Origin: Alteromonas sp. IB21
GTDB lineage: Bacteria; Pseudomonadota; Gammaproteobacteria; Enterobacterales; Alteromonadaceae
Assembly (NCBI RefSeq): GCF_016405965.1
Contig: NZ_JAEFCD010000004.1
Location: 62,001 to 126,000 of the forward strand
Direction of reading: 5' to 3'
DNA: 64,000 bases
A program made the position numbers and the translations under genes. The notes below the pieces were generated by a model, which had not been told where the DNA came from, did not search any database, and saw nothing but the letters and a program-made list of their open reading frames with translations. Position 1 is the stretch's first letter, and each line of letters opens with the position of its first letter. Of the stretch, positions 1-9,162 are shown one piece after another.

Positions 1-137
<137 letters not shown>

Positions 138-279
138 TCACTTCCTTATTGCCCTGTTAATCATCGCGCGCCTAACACACGCATGTAATTGCTTAATACT
201 ATCTAAACATTGATGTTCGTTGCCCATCGAATCAATACCAACTTAAAGGCGCATTCACTACAGTGTTTATGGCTCGACG

Positions 280-1080
280 TTAGGCGAACACAAACCATAA
301 CAACACTGCGCCTAACGCCAAACGATAGATAACGAAAGGCAGCATGCCAATGCGGGATATCCAGCTTAGGAACAAGTAAATACACAGGTAGGCGCTGACA
401 AATGAAAACGCAGCGCCATACAGCAGCGCATACCAGTCCACCGCTTCGTTTGCATTAAGCAAGTCGAGAGTGGCTAGAAGTCCCGCACCTAAAATAACTG
501 GAATTGACAATAAGAAGGAAAAACGGGCGCAGGCTTCCCGCTTTAACCCTAACATTAGGCCCGCGGTCATGGTAATACCTGAACGAGATGTCCCCGGAAT
601 TAACGCCAAGACTTGCGCTAAACCAATATAGACAGCGTGTTTTAATGTCAAACCTTCAAGCTCCTGCTCTCGCTTAGCGGTAGCATCTGCATACCAAAGC
701 AATAAGCCAAAGATTATCGTCGTGCCAGCTATCACCAATGCCGTGCGCGCATTGTCTTCAATCCAGCCTTTCATTAAAAAGCCAATGACAACGGCAGGAA
801 TTGTCGCAACGATGACGTACCATGCGAGTTTACTGTCAGTAGATTGCTGTTTGCTAAAACCTTGTGTTACCCAAGCTACTGTCATCTGCCCAATCTCTTG
901 GCGAAAATAAATCATGACAGCAAGCAGACTTCCAACGTGCACAGCCACATCGAAGGCCAGACCTTGGCTTACCCATCCGAAGAGTTCCGCAGGTAAAAGT
1001 AAATGCCCAGAACTACTGATAGGAAGAAACTCAGTTACGCCCTGAATAATTGCTAAAATAATAATTTCGAAAAGTGTCAT
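280..1080 (-). CDS. uppP: Undecaprenyl-diphosphatase UppP/BacA
   Basis: An integral membrane enzyme of 266 aa that recycles undecaprenyl pyrophosphate to the monophosphate carrier for peptidoglycan and other surface polymers. Visible family signatures are the N-terminal QGVTEFLPISSSGH segment, carrying the catalytic glutamate at about residue 17 and the following Ser-rich loop, and PGTSRSG with the conserved arginine. The rest is a run of hydrophobic helices. A GTG 18 bases upstream is also possible; the ATG at 1080 is preferred because it gives the usual N-terminus MTLFEIIILAIIQG and has GTGGAG upstream. The start overlaps the end of folK, so it is probably co-transcribed and translationally coupled with folB-folK. 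Confidence 0.95.
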   Translation of the reverse strand: MTLFEIIILAIIQGVTEFLPISSSGHLLLPAELFGWVSQGLAFDVAVHVGSLLAVMIYFRQEIGQMTVAWVTQGFSKQQSTDSKLAWYVIVATIPAVVIGFLMKGWIEDNARTALVIAGTTIIFGLLLWYADATAKREQELEGLTLKHAVYIGLAQVLALIPGTSRSGITMTAGLMLGLKREACARFSFLLSIPVILGAGLLATLDLLNANEAVDWYALLYGAAFSFVSAYLCIYLFLSWISRIGMLPFVIYRLALGAVLLWFVFA

Positions 1081-1088
1081 TCCTTTGC

Positions 1089-1583
1089 TTAACTCCACGT
1101 AAAGTCAATTGGCCATAATTGCTGTTTTTGTTTATCAAAGTTTTGCCACATTTGGGCATAGGTTTCCTGCGTTTCAGGGTGAATGTCGTTGGGAACAAGT
1201 TCAGCTAACGGCCATAGCACAAACGCGTTGTAGCAAATTTCTTCGCGAGGTAAAACCACAGGGGTTGTAGTTATCTCACTATCATAGGTAAGCAAATCAA
1301 GATCAAGGGTTCTGGCACAAAACTTTTTGTCGGTGTGCACTCTGCCATTGTCTTTTTCAATAGATTTAAGGGTAGCGCACACCTCTTCAATGCTTTTTGA
1401 TGTGATTGCCCGCGCCGCTGCGTTGTAAAAAGGATTACCGTTAAAGCCAACCGCTTCACTTTCGTAAACAGAAGATACGGTGACATCTCTGAATGCGTGC
1501 TTTAACGCAGCGAAAGATCGCCGGGTGTAGTGTTCCCGCTCAATATTGGAACCAATACTAATCAATATAGTGTGTGTAGACAT
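1089..1583 (-). CDS. folK: 2-amino-4-hydroxy-6-hydroxymethyldihydropteridine pyrophosphokinase
   Basis: FolK (164 aa) transfers pyrophosphate from ATP to 6-hydroxymethyl-dihydropterin in folate synthesis. The N-terminus contains ILISIGSNIE, followed by SSVYESEAVGF and the FCARTLDLDLLTYD signature with the metal-binding Asp residues and PLAELVP near the end. The ATG at 1583 overlaps the folB stop codon (TGATG), supporting this start over the TTG just upstream. It lies between folB and uppP in a tightly packed operon. The canonical R(T)LDLDLL motif is intact. Confidence 0.95.
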   Translation of the reverse strand: MSTHTILISIGSNIEREHYTRRSFAALKHAFRDVTVSSVYESEAVGFNGNPFYNAAARAITSKSIEEVCATLKSIEKDNGRVHTDKKFCARTLDLDLLTYDSEITTTPVVLPREEICYNAFVLWPLAELVPNDIHPETQETYAQMWQNFDKQKQQLWPIDFTWS

Positions 1584-1936
1584 CAAACCCGCTCTTTGCT
1601 CATTTCAACAGCAACCGTTCGCGCGTTGGGAAGGATATTTGGTTTTACGATTTTAAGTGTAATCCCGTTAGCTGGAAAGCGTTCAAGAACGGAATTCATT
1701 ACTTTGCTACCAAAAGCTTCAAGTAGCTCAAAGGTGCTTTCTTTGCCAACGTGTACAATGCACTCGGCAACTTTTGCATAGTCAACGGTATCGGCCACGT
1801 CATCGCTTTGCATGGCAGCTTGCAAATCAACATCAAGTGTTACGTCTAGAAGCAGTTGAGTCGTGCGCTCGCGCTCCCAATCGTAAACACCAATCAGCGT
1901 GTCAACCTCAAGACCTGTAATATAAATTTTACCCAT
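1583..1936 (-). CDS. folB: Dihydroneopterin aldolase
   Basis: FolB (117 aa) converts 7,8-dihydroneopterin to 6-hydroxymethyl-dihydropterin and glycolaldehyde, the step before FolK. The sequence starts MGKIYITGLEVDTLIGVYDW, the conserved strand and active-site start, and includes DTVDYAKVAE and the TFELLEAF segment with the conserved Glu. Its length is typical. It is the first gene of the folB-folK-uppP operon and is divergent from plsY, sharing the 333-base upstream region. Confidence 0.95.
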   Translation of the reverse strand: MGKIYITGLEVDTLIGVYDWERERTTQLLLDVTLDVDLQAAMQSDDVADTVDYAKVAECIVHVGKESTFELLEAFGSKVMNSVLERFPANGITLKIVKPNILPNARTVAVEMSKERV

Positions 1937-2151
1937 GGAATTTTTTCATCTTGTACTGTTATCAACCAGTGCATCGCCATTGTTAACGGCCCGACCACTG
2001 GTCTTACTACTGCGCTTTCACCCACATATTGCGGTTAAACGGTGGTATATCGCGTTTGGATGGAGTAGCTTTATGCATGCGTGGCTCAACTATACCGCTG
2101 TATGACAACTGGGGGCAACCAAGGTTTTATATTTTTAACCAGACGGTTTTA

Positions 2152-2157
2152 TATAAT
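2152..2157 (+). promoter_or_regulatory. Candidate -10 element for plsY
   Basis: A perfect TATAAT lies about 113 bases upstream of the plsY start in the folB/plsY divergent region. No convincing -35 is seen 16-18 bases upstream, so only the -10 is claimed. I see nothing else well supported in the rest of the 1937-2269 gap. Confidence 0.4.
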
Positions 2158-2269
2158 GAGCATCATTAAGCGCTTATGTTATAAAGCGCATAGATGTGTC
2201 AAAAAAGGTTCACCCCATTTAGTTACGTGACACACGCCTCAACACACTTTTAAAAACTAGAATGCATAA

Positions 2270-2872
2270 ATGATTTCGCTAACCCTTTTAATGATTGCTG
2301 TCGCCTACCTCTTTGGCTCACTTTCAAGTGCCGTCGTAATAAGCCGGCTGTTTGGACTACCGGACCCTAGAACCGCCGGTTCTAAAAATCCAGGGGCTAC
2401 TAATGTTTACCGGTTAGGTGGGCGTGTTCCCGCATTACTTGTCCTCGTAATGGACATTTTAAAAGGCACGATTCCCGTATATGGCAGCTATTTTTTAGGC
2501 ATAGAGCCTATTACACTGGGCTTGATAGCCATATTCGCATGCCTAGGTCATATTTTTCCGCTCTACTTTGGTTTTCAAGGAGGAAAAGCGGTAGCTACCG
2601 CTTTTGGTGCTATGCTGCCTATCGGGCTTGATTTAGCGGGCCTGCTCATTCTAAGTTGGGTAATTGTAGTTTTTCTTACCGGCTACTCTTCACTCGGTGC
2701 GCTTATCGCCGTTTCGCTCGCGCCACTGTTTACGTTTTTAATAAAGCCGCTGTACACCATTCCCGTGGCGATGCTTTCTTTGCTGATTATATTAAGACAT
2801 AAAGACAATATTACCCGCCTGTTAGCGGGTAATGAAAGTAAGGTATGGGATAAAGGAAAAGTTAAAGAGTAA
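2270..2872 (+). CDS. plsY: Glycerol-3-phosphate acyltransferase PlsY
   Basis: A 200-aa membrane acyltransferase that uses acyl-phosphate to acylate sn-glycerol-3-phosphate, the first step of phospholipid synthesis. The family motifs are visible: [19 protein letters not shown], then [33 protein letters not shown] with the conserved GGKAVAT, and the C-terminal [16 protein letters not shown]. Five hydrophobic segments fit the family. It is divergent from folB, and its 3' end overlaps the 3' end of the convergent phosphodiesterase gene by about 11 bases. Confidence 0.96.
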   Translation: MISLTLLMIAVAYLFGSLSSAVVISRLFGLPDPRTAGSKNPGATNVYRLGGRVPALLVLVMDILKGTIPVYGSYFLGIEPITLGLIAIFACLGHIFPLYFGFQGGKAVATAFGAMLPIGLDLAGLLILSWVIVVFLTGYSSLGALIAVSLAPLFTFLIKPLYTIPVAMLSLLIILRHKDNITRLLAGNESKVWDKGKVKE

Positions 2873-4190
2873 GCCCCTGCGTTAACACATCAAGCTTTCC
2901 GTCTATGGGGGTAATCGGTACAACACCAAGAATTTTTGCCAGTGCTGGATATACCTCCAGATTACTAAATGGAGGAAGGGTTGTACCTGATGCAAACGCG
3001 GGCCCTACAGCAACGAACGTCGCCCCCATGTCAGGCAGCGTATTGAGGTAACCGTGCCCGCCTTTACTGACATGCATACTATTGGCATTCTTGAAACGCG
3101 CAGGTGGCGCTATTTCAATGATAATATCGCCCGTCCTGCTGCCTGCCTCCATATAACGCGCCGCACGCTGGTTCTTGTTTAGAACAATATAGCGATTTTC
3201 GGCGATTTGCTTTAAGCGGGTCATTTCATCGCTGATTTCTTCGTTAGACAGGCCATCTTTAGCGTACAAATGCACTTGGGCCCCAGCATTTTCCACAATA
3301 AAGCTTTCTGGAATTGACAGTGACGCTATGTCTAGCAGTTGATTCTCGTCTATCGCAGTCATACCGTGGTCGGAAACAACAACTAAGTTTACCTTTAGAT
3401 CTAATTGATTTATGCGCTGGTAAAGTTGACCAATCAGCGCATCTACTTTTTGCACCGCATCGTAAGTTTTATCTGCGAAAGGCCCCTCGTCGTGACCTAC
3501 TGAATCAGTCAATGAAAAATAACCAGCTATGAAGCGAGGACGAGATATTTCAGGCAATTTGAGCCAATTGACTATCTGATCAACGCGCTCTTGGTAATCG
3601 GAATATTTGGAATAATGATAGTGGTAAGTAGGTAATGCGCCAGATATACGCGCGTCAGATTCTGGCCAAAAAAACGTAGCCGCCTTCATACCGTGATATT
3701 CAACAAGATTCCAAAGTGGTGTTGCCTTTATCCATGTGCTGTCTGCGCCACCATCGCCAAGTTCATATCGTGCGAAGCCTTCCTTTTTCGGCCGCGATTT
3801 GTCGTAAAATCGGTTGTTTACAATACCATGATTTTTGGGAAGTAATCCGGTGACCAAAGATATGTGGTTGGGAAAGGTGTTTGAAGGGTATACAGGAGTC
3901 ATCGACACAGCCCTTACCCCTTGCTTCGCAATGGTGTTTAAATGCTTAGCTTTGTGCAGCTCTATGTAGTCGTGACGAAAGCCGTCCAACGATATCATCA
4001 CCACGTATTGCTTGTTTTTTTCAGCGTCACTCTTTGAGTCGTGCGCCATTGGCGTACCTGTTGGCAGGACCTGATCCGTAGCGAATACATTGAACGATGT
4101 TAGCGTTGCTACAGTGAGTGACGTTATAAAAAAACCAAGCGAGTATTTCACCATGCTTGAGAACCGTGTTGTCCAGTTTTCTAACCTCAT
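2862..4190 (-). CDS. Alkaline phosphatase superfamily nucleotide pyrophosphatase/phosphodiesterase
   Basis: A 442-aa exported enzyme of the type I phosphodiesterase/nucleotide pyrophosphatase family. A hydrophobic N-terminal segment (residues about 14-37) ending NVFA looks like a signal peptide. The metal site begins [11 protein letters not shown] (Asp69), and the nucleophile Thr105 sits in [15 protein letters not shown], as in ENPP-type enzymes. VVVSDHGM and GGHGYLN supply further metal ligands. A strong ribosome site (AAGGGAGC) precedes the ATG. The family hydrolyses nucleotides or phosphodiesters in the periplasm or at the surface; the substrate here is unknown. The gene is convergent with plsY and stands alone. 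Confidence 0.85.
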   Translation of the reverse strand: MRLENWTTRFSSMVKYSLGFFITSLTVATLTSFNVFATDQVLPTGTPMAHDSKSDAEKNKQYVVMISLDGFRHDYIELHKAKHLNTIAKQGVRAVSMTPVYPSNTFPNHISLVTGLLPKNHGIVNNRFYDKSRPKKEGFARYELGDGGADSTWIKATPLWNLVEYHGMKAATFFWPESDARISGALPTYHYHYSKYSDYQERVDQIVNWLKLPEISRPRFIAGYFSLTDSVGHDEGPFADKTYDAVQKVDALIGQLYQRINQLDLKVNLVVVSDHGMTAIDENQLLDIASLSIPESFIVENAGAQVHLYAKDGLSNEEISDEMTRLKQIAENRYIVLNKNQRAARYMEAGSRTGDIIIEIAPPARFKNANSMHVSKGGHGYLNTLPDMGATFVAVGPAFASGTTLPPFSNLEVYPALAKILGVVPITPIDGKLDVLTQGLTL

Positions 4191-4368
4191 GCTCCCTTTC
4201 CCTTGCTTATTTGCTCATCTGATTGAAATTAAGGGCAGTGAAGCATGTTTTCATTGCCTTTTTGTGTATTTCCATTGCGAAACGTTATTGGCTACGCAAA
4301 ACTTTCGTTATCAACAGCTTAATAAACATCATCAAGTGGCACGTTTTAAAAGGGACAATCGGCGTATA

Positions 4369-5412
4369 TTAAATAGCCGTCAAGGTATCCAGCGGCCAAC
4401 GCGGCTTGGCTTGAGAAGACAAAGCTAAGGTCTCTCCTGCTTTCAAACGCTGCATTCCGGCATAGGCAATCATCGCACCATTATCTGTACAATACGCCAA
4501 GCTTGGATAAAACACTTCTCCCTTAAGCTCTTGCATAAGGGCTTTCATCTCAGCGCGCAGCATTGTGTTAGCACTCACGCCCCCCGCTATAACTAAACGC
4601 TTCATACCCGTTTGCTTTAACGCACGTTTGCATTTAATGATAAGGGTATCGACAACCGCCTCTTGAAACGCATAGGCAATATTTGCTTTCGTTTGCTCTA
4701 CCTGCTCTTCGGTCAAATCAGTATTGCCTGTTAAGTCAGCATCGCGAATAGTGTTCGCTGCAAACGTTTTTAAGCCACTAAAGCTGAAATCAAGACCCGG
4801 TCTGTCTGTCATCGGACGAGGAAACTTGTAGTGACCTGCTTCACCTTTTTCAGCTAACTTTGCCAGCAGAGGTCCTCCTGGGTAATCGAGTCCTAGCAGC
4901 TTAGCCGTTTTATCAAACGCTTCGCCTGCAGCATCATCAATAGACTCACCGAGCACTTCGTATTGACCAATGCCCTCGACTTTAACCAGCATTGAGTGGC
5001 CACCAGACACCAAAAGAGCAACGAAAGGAAATGCCGGCGCGTCGTCTTCAAGCATAGGCGCTAGCAAGTGCCCTTCCATATGGTGAACGCCTACCGCAGG
5101 TACGTTCCACGCGTAGGCTAACGAACGACCTACTGAAGACCCAACGAGCAATGCTCCCACCAAGCCAGGCCCTTGAGTGAATGCAACGCCGTCGATTTCT
5201 GTTGGCTTTGTATTGGCATCTTCCATAGCTTTTTCAATTAAAGGAATAATCTTTCTAACGTGGTCACGAGAGGCTAGCTCTGGAACCACGCCACCATAAT
5301 CAGCATGGAGTTTCACTTGACTGTAAAGCTCATGTGACAGCAAACCTTTTTCATCGTCGTAAACCGCGATGCCAGTTTCGTCACAAGATGTTTCAATTCC
5401 TAAAATACGCAT
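4369..5412 (-). CDS. tsaD: tRNA N6-adenosine threonylcarbamoyltransferase TsaD
   Basis: TsaD (347 aa) transfers the threonylcarbamoyl group to A37 of ANN-decoding tRNAs, acting with TsaB and TsaE. The start [20 protein letters not shown], the metal-binding HMEGH (His111 and His115), GGHSMLV, the [10 protein letters not shown] segment and [12 protein letters not shown] near the C-terminus are all canonical. Length is typical. It is divergent from rpsU, as in Escherichia coli, separated by a 500-base regulatory region. Confidence 0.97.
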   Translation of the reverse strand: MRILGIETSCDETGIAVYDDEKGLLSHELYSQVKLHADYGGVVPELASRDHVRKIIPLIEKAMEDANTKPTEIDGVAFTQGPGLVGALLVGSSVGRSLAYAWNVPAVGVHHMEGHLLAPMLEDDAPAFPFVALLVSGGHSMLVKVEGIGQYEVLGESIDDAAGEAFDKTAKLLGLDYPGGPLLAKLAEKGEAGHYKFPRPMTDRPGLDFSFSGLKTFAANTIRDADLTGNTDLTEEQVEQTKANIAYAFQEAVVDTLIIKCKRALKQTGMKRLVIAGGVSANTMLRAEMKALMQELKGEVFYPSLAYCTDNGAMIAYAGMQRLKAGETLALSSQAKPRWPLDTLTAI

Positions 5413-5529
5413 GGGGGGTAAGCCTTTTTACTACTAACTTTAATGCTTTGTTTTGGACGCTTTTATAAGCATATAACGCTCATAAACTGTACTTGTCGAA
5501 TAATACCTAAAACAAAATAAATAATACTG

Positions 5530-5580
5530 GCGATCTGGGGCGATCATCTTTATGATCCGGCCGCGATCATAATACTACCC
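5530..5580. other. Cluster of four GATC sites between tsaD and rpsU
   Basis: Four GATC tetranucleotides lie in 47 bases, at 5532, 5542, 5554 and 5575. The middle two form a perfect GATCAT-CTTT-ATGATC inverted repeat, and GATCAT occurs again at 5575. If the host has Dam methylase, this could make the divergent promoter region methylation-sensitive; that is inference. Elsewhere in the 5413-5915 gap I see a doubled GGTAAATG near 5752 and a CCGGGT/ACCCGG inverted pair (5848-5881) in the rpsU leader, but no clear promoter. Confidence 0.4.
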
Positions 5581-5915
5581 TTATCAGAAACATCCGGTTT
5601 TACGTTTTTGGCCGATTACCGTTCAAAAAGAGAAAAATCATGAAGGACATCGTCTGAAAAGGGCGCTTTAGTGTGCCGAGTTAAGGAACACGGTGCTTAA
5701 CGAGCGCAGAGTTTACCTTTAATCATGCATTCATGGAATGCTAGTTATCAGGTAAATGAACGGTAAATGCACAATATTGGCTATTTTTTAGCAATTCATC
5801 CTTTACTTTCTCTGTAGATATGATTAGAATTTCGCACCATTTTTAACCCGGGTGGCCTTTTTAGCGCACAATTTTACCCGGATTTACACAGTAAAAGTTT
5901 TGAGGTGAGTGTTTA

Positions 5916-6131
5916 ATGCCTATCGTTAAAGTTAGAGAAAACGAGCCGTTTGATGTGGCGCTGCGTCGTTTTAAGCGTTCTTGTGAAAAAGCAGGTGTTC
6001 TTTCTGAAGTTCGTCGTCGTGAATTCTTCGAAAAGCCAACTTGGGAACGCAAGCGCAAGAAAGCTGCCGCTAAAAAGCGTCATCTTAAGAAGCTAGCTCG
6101 TGAAAACGCACGTCGCGTAAAACTCTACTAA
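5916..6131 (+). CDS. rpsU: 30S ribosomal protein S21
   Basis: A 71-aa basic protein starting [20 protein letters not shown] and ending in a Lys/Arg-rich tail ([18 protein letters not shown]). It matches bacterial S21 in length and sequence. S21 sits near the 3' end of 16S rRNA and aids initiation. A GAGGTGAG ribosome site precedes the ATG. It heads the rpsU-yqeY-dnaG-rpoD macromolecular synthesis operon, and a hairpin follows the stop codon. Confidence 0.98.
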   Translation: MPIVKVRENEPFDVALRRFKRSCEKAGVLSEVRRREFFEKPTWERKRKKAAAKKRHLKKLARENARRVKLY

Positions 6132-6153
6132 TATAGGGTTAGCCAACGAGTCT

Positions 6154-6181
6154 GAAAGGTGTTGCAATTGCAGCACCTTTC
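6154..6181 (+). terminator. Hairpin after rpsU (partial terminator)
   Basis: GAAAGGTGTTGCA pairs with TGCAGCACCTTTC as a 13-base stem with one G·U and a very small loop, followed only by GCGTTTCTG. The weak T tract suggests partial termination or an RNA stabiliser that lets rpsU be expressed above the downstream operon genes. Confidence 0.6.
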
Positions 6182-6332
6182 GCGTTTCTGGGCCTTTATT
6201 TTTATTCTTTTCAATCCTATTAAACCATTACATTTGATTTTCAACACAGGGTTAAGAAGTATAGTGATCGTTGCTGTAAATTTTTGCAGCGCCTGATAAG
6301 CTACATTTATTAATAAAAAAACAGGAAGCATC

Positions 6333-6779
6333 ATGGCACTAATTGATGATTTAAAAGCAGCGCAAAAAGATGCGATGCGTGCAAAAGAAAAGGTACGTCT
6401 TGGTACTATTCGTATGGCGATGGCTGCCATCAAACAAAAAGAAATCGATGAGCAAATAACGCTTGATGATAGCCAGATTCTAGCAGTACTCACCAAGATG
6501 GTTAAGCAGCGTCAAGACGCAGCGGCCCAGTACGATGCGGCTAATCGTGACGACCTAGCGAGTAAAGAACGAGAAGAAATTACCTATATTGAAGATTTTC
6601 TTCCTCAGCCTTTAAGTGACGACGAGCTAAACGCTCTTATCGATGAAACCATGGCTGCTACAGGCGCTTCAGGTATGCAGGATATGGGTAAAGTAATGGG
6701 CGCTTTAAAGCCTAAAGTTCAAGGCCGTACAGACATGGGTGCGCTTAGTGCGAAAATTAAGGCGCGCTTGAACGCTTAG
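6333..6779 (+). CDS. yqeY: GatB/YqeY domain-containing protein
   Basis: A 148-aa protein matching the YqeY family: MALIDDLKAAQKDAMRAKEK at the start, LGTIRMAMAAIKQKEID, the REEITYIEDFLPQPLS segment, and the C-terminal MQDMGKVMGALKPKVQGRTDMG. The C-terminal part resembles the tRNA-binding tail of GatB amidotransferase; a cellular role is not established. An ACAGGAAGC ribosome site lies just upstream of the ATG. It is placed between rpsU and dnaG, a common arrangement in gammaproteobacteria. Confidence 0.93.
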   Translation: MALIDDLKAAQKDAMRAKEKVRLGTIRMAMAAIKQKEIDEQITLDDSQILAVLTKMVKQRQDAAAQYDAANRDDLASKEREEITYIEDFLPQPLSDDELNALIDETMAATGASGMQDMGKVMGALKPKVQGRTDMGALSAKIKARLNA

Positions 6780-6810
6780 GCGTAAAATTGCAACTTTAGC
6801 GATTTAGATT

Positions 6811-6834
6811 GAAGGTGTGCATTGCCACGCCTTC
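6811..6834 (+). terminator. Hairpin between yqeY and dnaG
   Basis: GAAGGTGTG pairs with CACGCCTTC around a 6-base CATTGC loop, followed by the T-rich GTTATTCTCATTCTT. It probably reduces read-through into dnaG, which is expressed at low level in this operon in other bacteria. Confidence 0.5.
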
Positions 6835-6952
6835 GTTATTCTCATTCTTAGGCTTCCCTGTTAAAGTAGTTAGCTGTCTTATTCATTTGTAACTTGTCGT
6901 CTTGGGCGTCGTTGCATGTTATGCATTACTGGTCCTTTTTAAAAATACCCTC

Positions 6953-8731
6953 ATGGCTGGAAAAATACCTCGCGATTTTATAGATGATCTTCTGTCACGT
7001 ACTGATGTGGTAGACGTGGTCGATAGCCGAGTAAAGCTTAAAAAAGCCGGCAAAAATTACCAAGCGTGCTGTCCTTTTCACAACGAAAAATCCCCTTCTT
7101 TTACAGTTAGTCAAGACAAGCAGTTTTATCATTGTTTTGGCTGTGGAGCACATGGCAACGCTATCTCCTTTATCATGGAGTTTGATCGCCTTGAGTTTGT
7201 AGAGGCTATTGAGGAACTTGCCCGCTATCACGGTCTTGAGGTGCCCAGAGAAAAGGGCAACCGACCGGCTATGAGCGAAGAAAAAAAGCAACAGCAACAA
7301 GACGACTATGCGGTGATGGAACAAGTTGCGCGCTTTTTTCAACATCAGCTACGCCAAAACGGCAATAGTAAAAAGGCCATCGACTACTTAAAAAATCGTG
7401 GACTGAGCGGTGATATCGTTAAGCAATGGGAAATCGGTTATGCCCCTGATAGCTGGGATGCGTTGTTAAACACATTTGGCAAAGACCCACAGCGCATTAA
7501 ACAACTTGTAGACTTAAAACTTGTCAATCGCAATGACCAAGGTCGCACGTACGACTTCTTTCGCGACCGAATTATGTTTCCAATTCGAGACAAGCGCGGT
7601 CGCGTCGTTGGCTTTGGCGGGCGCGTATTAGATGATGGCGGCCCCAAATACTTAAACTCTCCTGAAACTCGCATATTCCATAAAGGCAGCGAACTATTTG
7701 GCTTCTATTCTGCTCGTCAAAATAATCGTAATCTTGATACTGTGGTTATCGTTGAGGGCTACATGGATGTAGTAGCACTCAGTCAATTTGATATTAATAT
7801 TGCCACTGCGGCGTTGGGTACTGCGACTACCCCTGAACATATTCAAATGCTGGTTCGCGCTACGTCGCACATAGTTTGTTGTTACGATGGCGATAGGGCT
7901 GGCAGAGAAGCTGCCTGGCGTGCATTAGAAAATGCGTTGCCTGCGTTAAAAGACGGCGTACGTTTGTCGTTTTTATTCTTACCCGATGGTGAAGATCCAG
8001 ACACTATGGTACGCCAAATAGGTAAAGAAGCATTTATGGGTATGCTTGATGAGGCGATGCCGCTTTCGCGCTTCTTCTTCGAAAATTTATTAAAAACCCA
8101 CAACGTAGGCTCGCCTGAAGGCAAAATAGCGCTCAAAAAAGCGGCGTTACCGCTTATCGAAAGCACGTTAGGCGAAGACCAAAAGCAAATGCTTTTAGAG
8201 GAACTGGCGAAACATACTGGCGAGTTCGACCGCTTTAAGCTTCAACAAGATATTACAAAGGCAAATCAAGGTTCGAAACACGCGTATTCCCCAAGTAGAA
8301 ATCAAGTGAATAAACCTAAGCTATCGCCTCTTCGGATGCTTATTCGTTTGCTCATAGATAAACCAGCACTCGCGTCGATATGCGAAGATGTTCAGATAGA
8401 CATTTTTGCTGGTAGTAGTGCCGCTGGTATGGATTTGTTACGCGACGTTCATCGCTACTGTTTAGCAAATCCAAAAGCAAAAACCGCACAGCTTGTTGAA
8501 AATTTCCGCGACCATCCCCATTCATCTACTATCGCGAAATTATTGTTACAAGAACACTTAGTAAAAGACGAGGATGCTGAACGTGTATACAACGACAGCT
8601 TCGTTCGCTTACTTGATGGGCATTTTGATAGTCGAATTGAAACCTTAATTTCACGCTCGCGGGTTCAGCCGCTTACCCAAGCGGAGAAACAGGAATTAAA
8701 CCTGCTAATGAGGGAAAGACAGAAAAGTTAG
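6953..8731 (+). CDS. dnaG: DNA primase DnaG
   Basis: DnaG (592 aa) makes RNA primers for replication. The N-terminal zinc site is intact: Cys40, His43, Cys61 and Cys64 in CCPFHNEKSPSF and YHCFGCGAHG. The RNA polymerase domain has KYLNSPETRIFHKG, and the TOPRIM motifs VIVEGYMDVVAL and CYDGDRAGREAA follow. A C-terminal DnaB-interaction region covers about residues 450-592. The ATG at 6953 gives the usual start MAGKIPRDFIDDLL; a TTG farther upstream would add 17 hydrophobic residues and is unlikely. The ribosome site is weak, consistent with low DnaG synthesis. Confidence 0.97.
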   Translation: MAGKIPRDFIDDLLSRTDVVDVVDSRVKLKKAGKNYQACCPFHNEKSPSFTVSQDKQFYHCFGCGAHGNAISFIMEFDRLEFVEAIEELARYHGLEVPREKGNRPAMSEEKKQQQQDDYAVMEQVARFFQHQLRQNGNSKKAIDYLKNRGLSGDIVKQWEIGYAPDSWDALLNTFGKDPQRIKQLVDLKLVNRNDQGRTYDFFRDRIMFPIRDKRGRVVGFGGRVLDDGGPKYLNSPETRIFHKGSELFGFYSARQNNRNLDTVVIVEGYMDVVALSQFDINIATAALGTATTPEHIQMLVRATSHIVCCYDGDRAGREAAWRALENALPALKDGVRLSFLFLPDGEDPDTMVRQIGKEAFMGMLDEAMPLSRFFFENLLKTHNVGSPEGKIALKKAALPLIESTLGEDQKQMLLEELAKHTGEFDRFKLQQDITKANQGSKHAYSPSRNQVNKPKLSPLRMLIRLLIDKPALASICEDVQIDIFAGSSAAGMDLLRDVHRYCLANPKAKTAQLVENFRDHPHSSTIAKLLLQEHLVKDEDAERVYNDSFVRLLDGHFDSRIETLISRSRVQPLTQAEKQELNLLMRERQKS

Positions 8732-8881
8732 CCACGCATGTCATCAATTATTCTTTTGACCCGCCGGCTAATTGCTCTAACGTAGTAGGTATTTCTGACT
8801 CAATCTGAGTTAAATGGTTGACTGTGTGAAAATTGCTGGCTAAAAAATCGGCCCTCAATCTGGTAAAACCACTGTATATTC

Positions 8882-8890
8882 TGCTATACT
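8882..8890 (+). promoter_or_regulatory. Candidate extended -10 promoter upstream of rpoD
   Basis: TGCTATACT fits the extended -10 form (TGn followed by a TATAAT-like hexamer), about 270 bases before rpoD. No good -35 is seen. An internal promoter in this position would let rpoD be expressed apart from rpsU-dnaG. Confidence 0.4.
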
Positions 8891-9097
8891 GGCTAATTCG
8901 CTGCAAACCTCTTTATTAAAGCTCAACGCAAAAAAAGTGAACAAATATGCAGCAACACAAGTAGCAAAGATATAGCCGAACATAAACGGGAAAAACCAAA
9001 CCCGAGCAGATGTGCATCGCAAAAGTAACGGTTTACACCGGCGTGGCATCGAGCATTAACGGCCTTGATACAAATGCAGTACTACAGCAGATCAGGG

Positions 9098-9117
9098 AAC
9101 ATACTAAGACGTATGTT
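9098..9117 (+). other. Small inverted repeat in the rpoD leader
   Basis: AACATAC and GTATGTT form a 7-bp stem with a TAAGAC loop, followed by GTCTTTTC, about 45 bases before rpoD. It could be a weak attenuator or simply an mRNA hairpin. I see no gene in the remaining 8732-9162 sequence. Confidence 0.3.
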
Positions 9118-9162
9118 GTCTTTTCTATTGCAAACTAATTGAATGTGAGAAGTGTAGGTTAT

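Noticed and set aside
8855..9049. Possible small gene on the minus strand between dnaG and rpoD
   Set aside because: The 64-codon reading frame has no family resemblance, lies in the likely rpoD promoter region and lacks a ribosome site.
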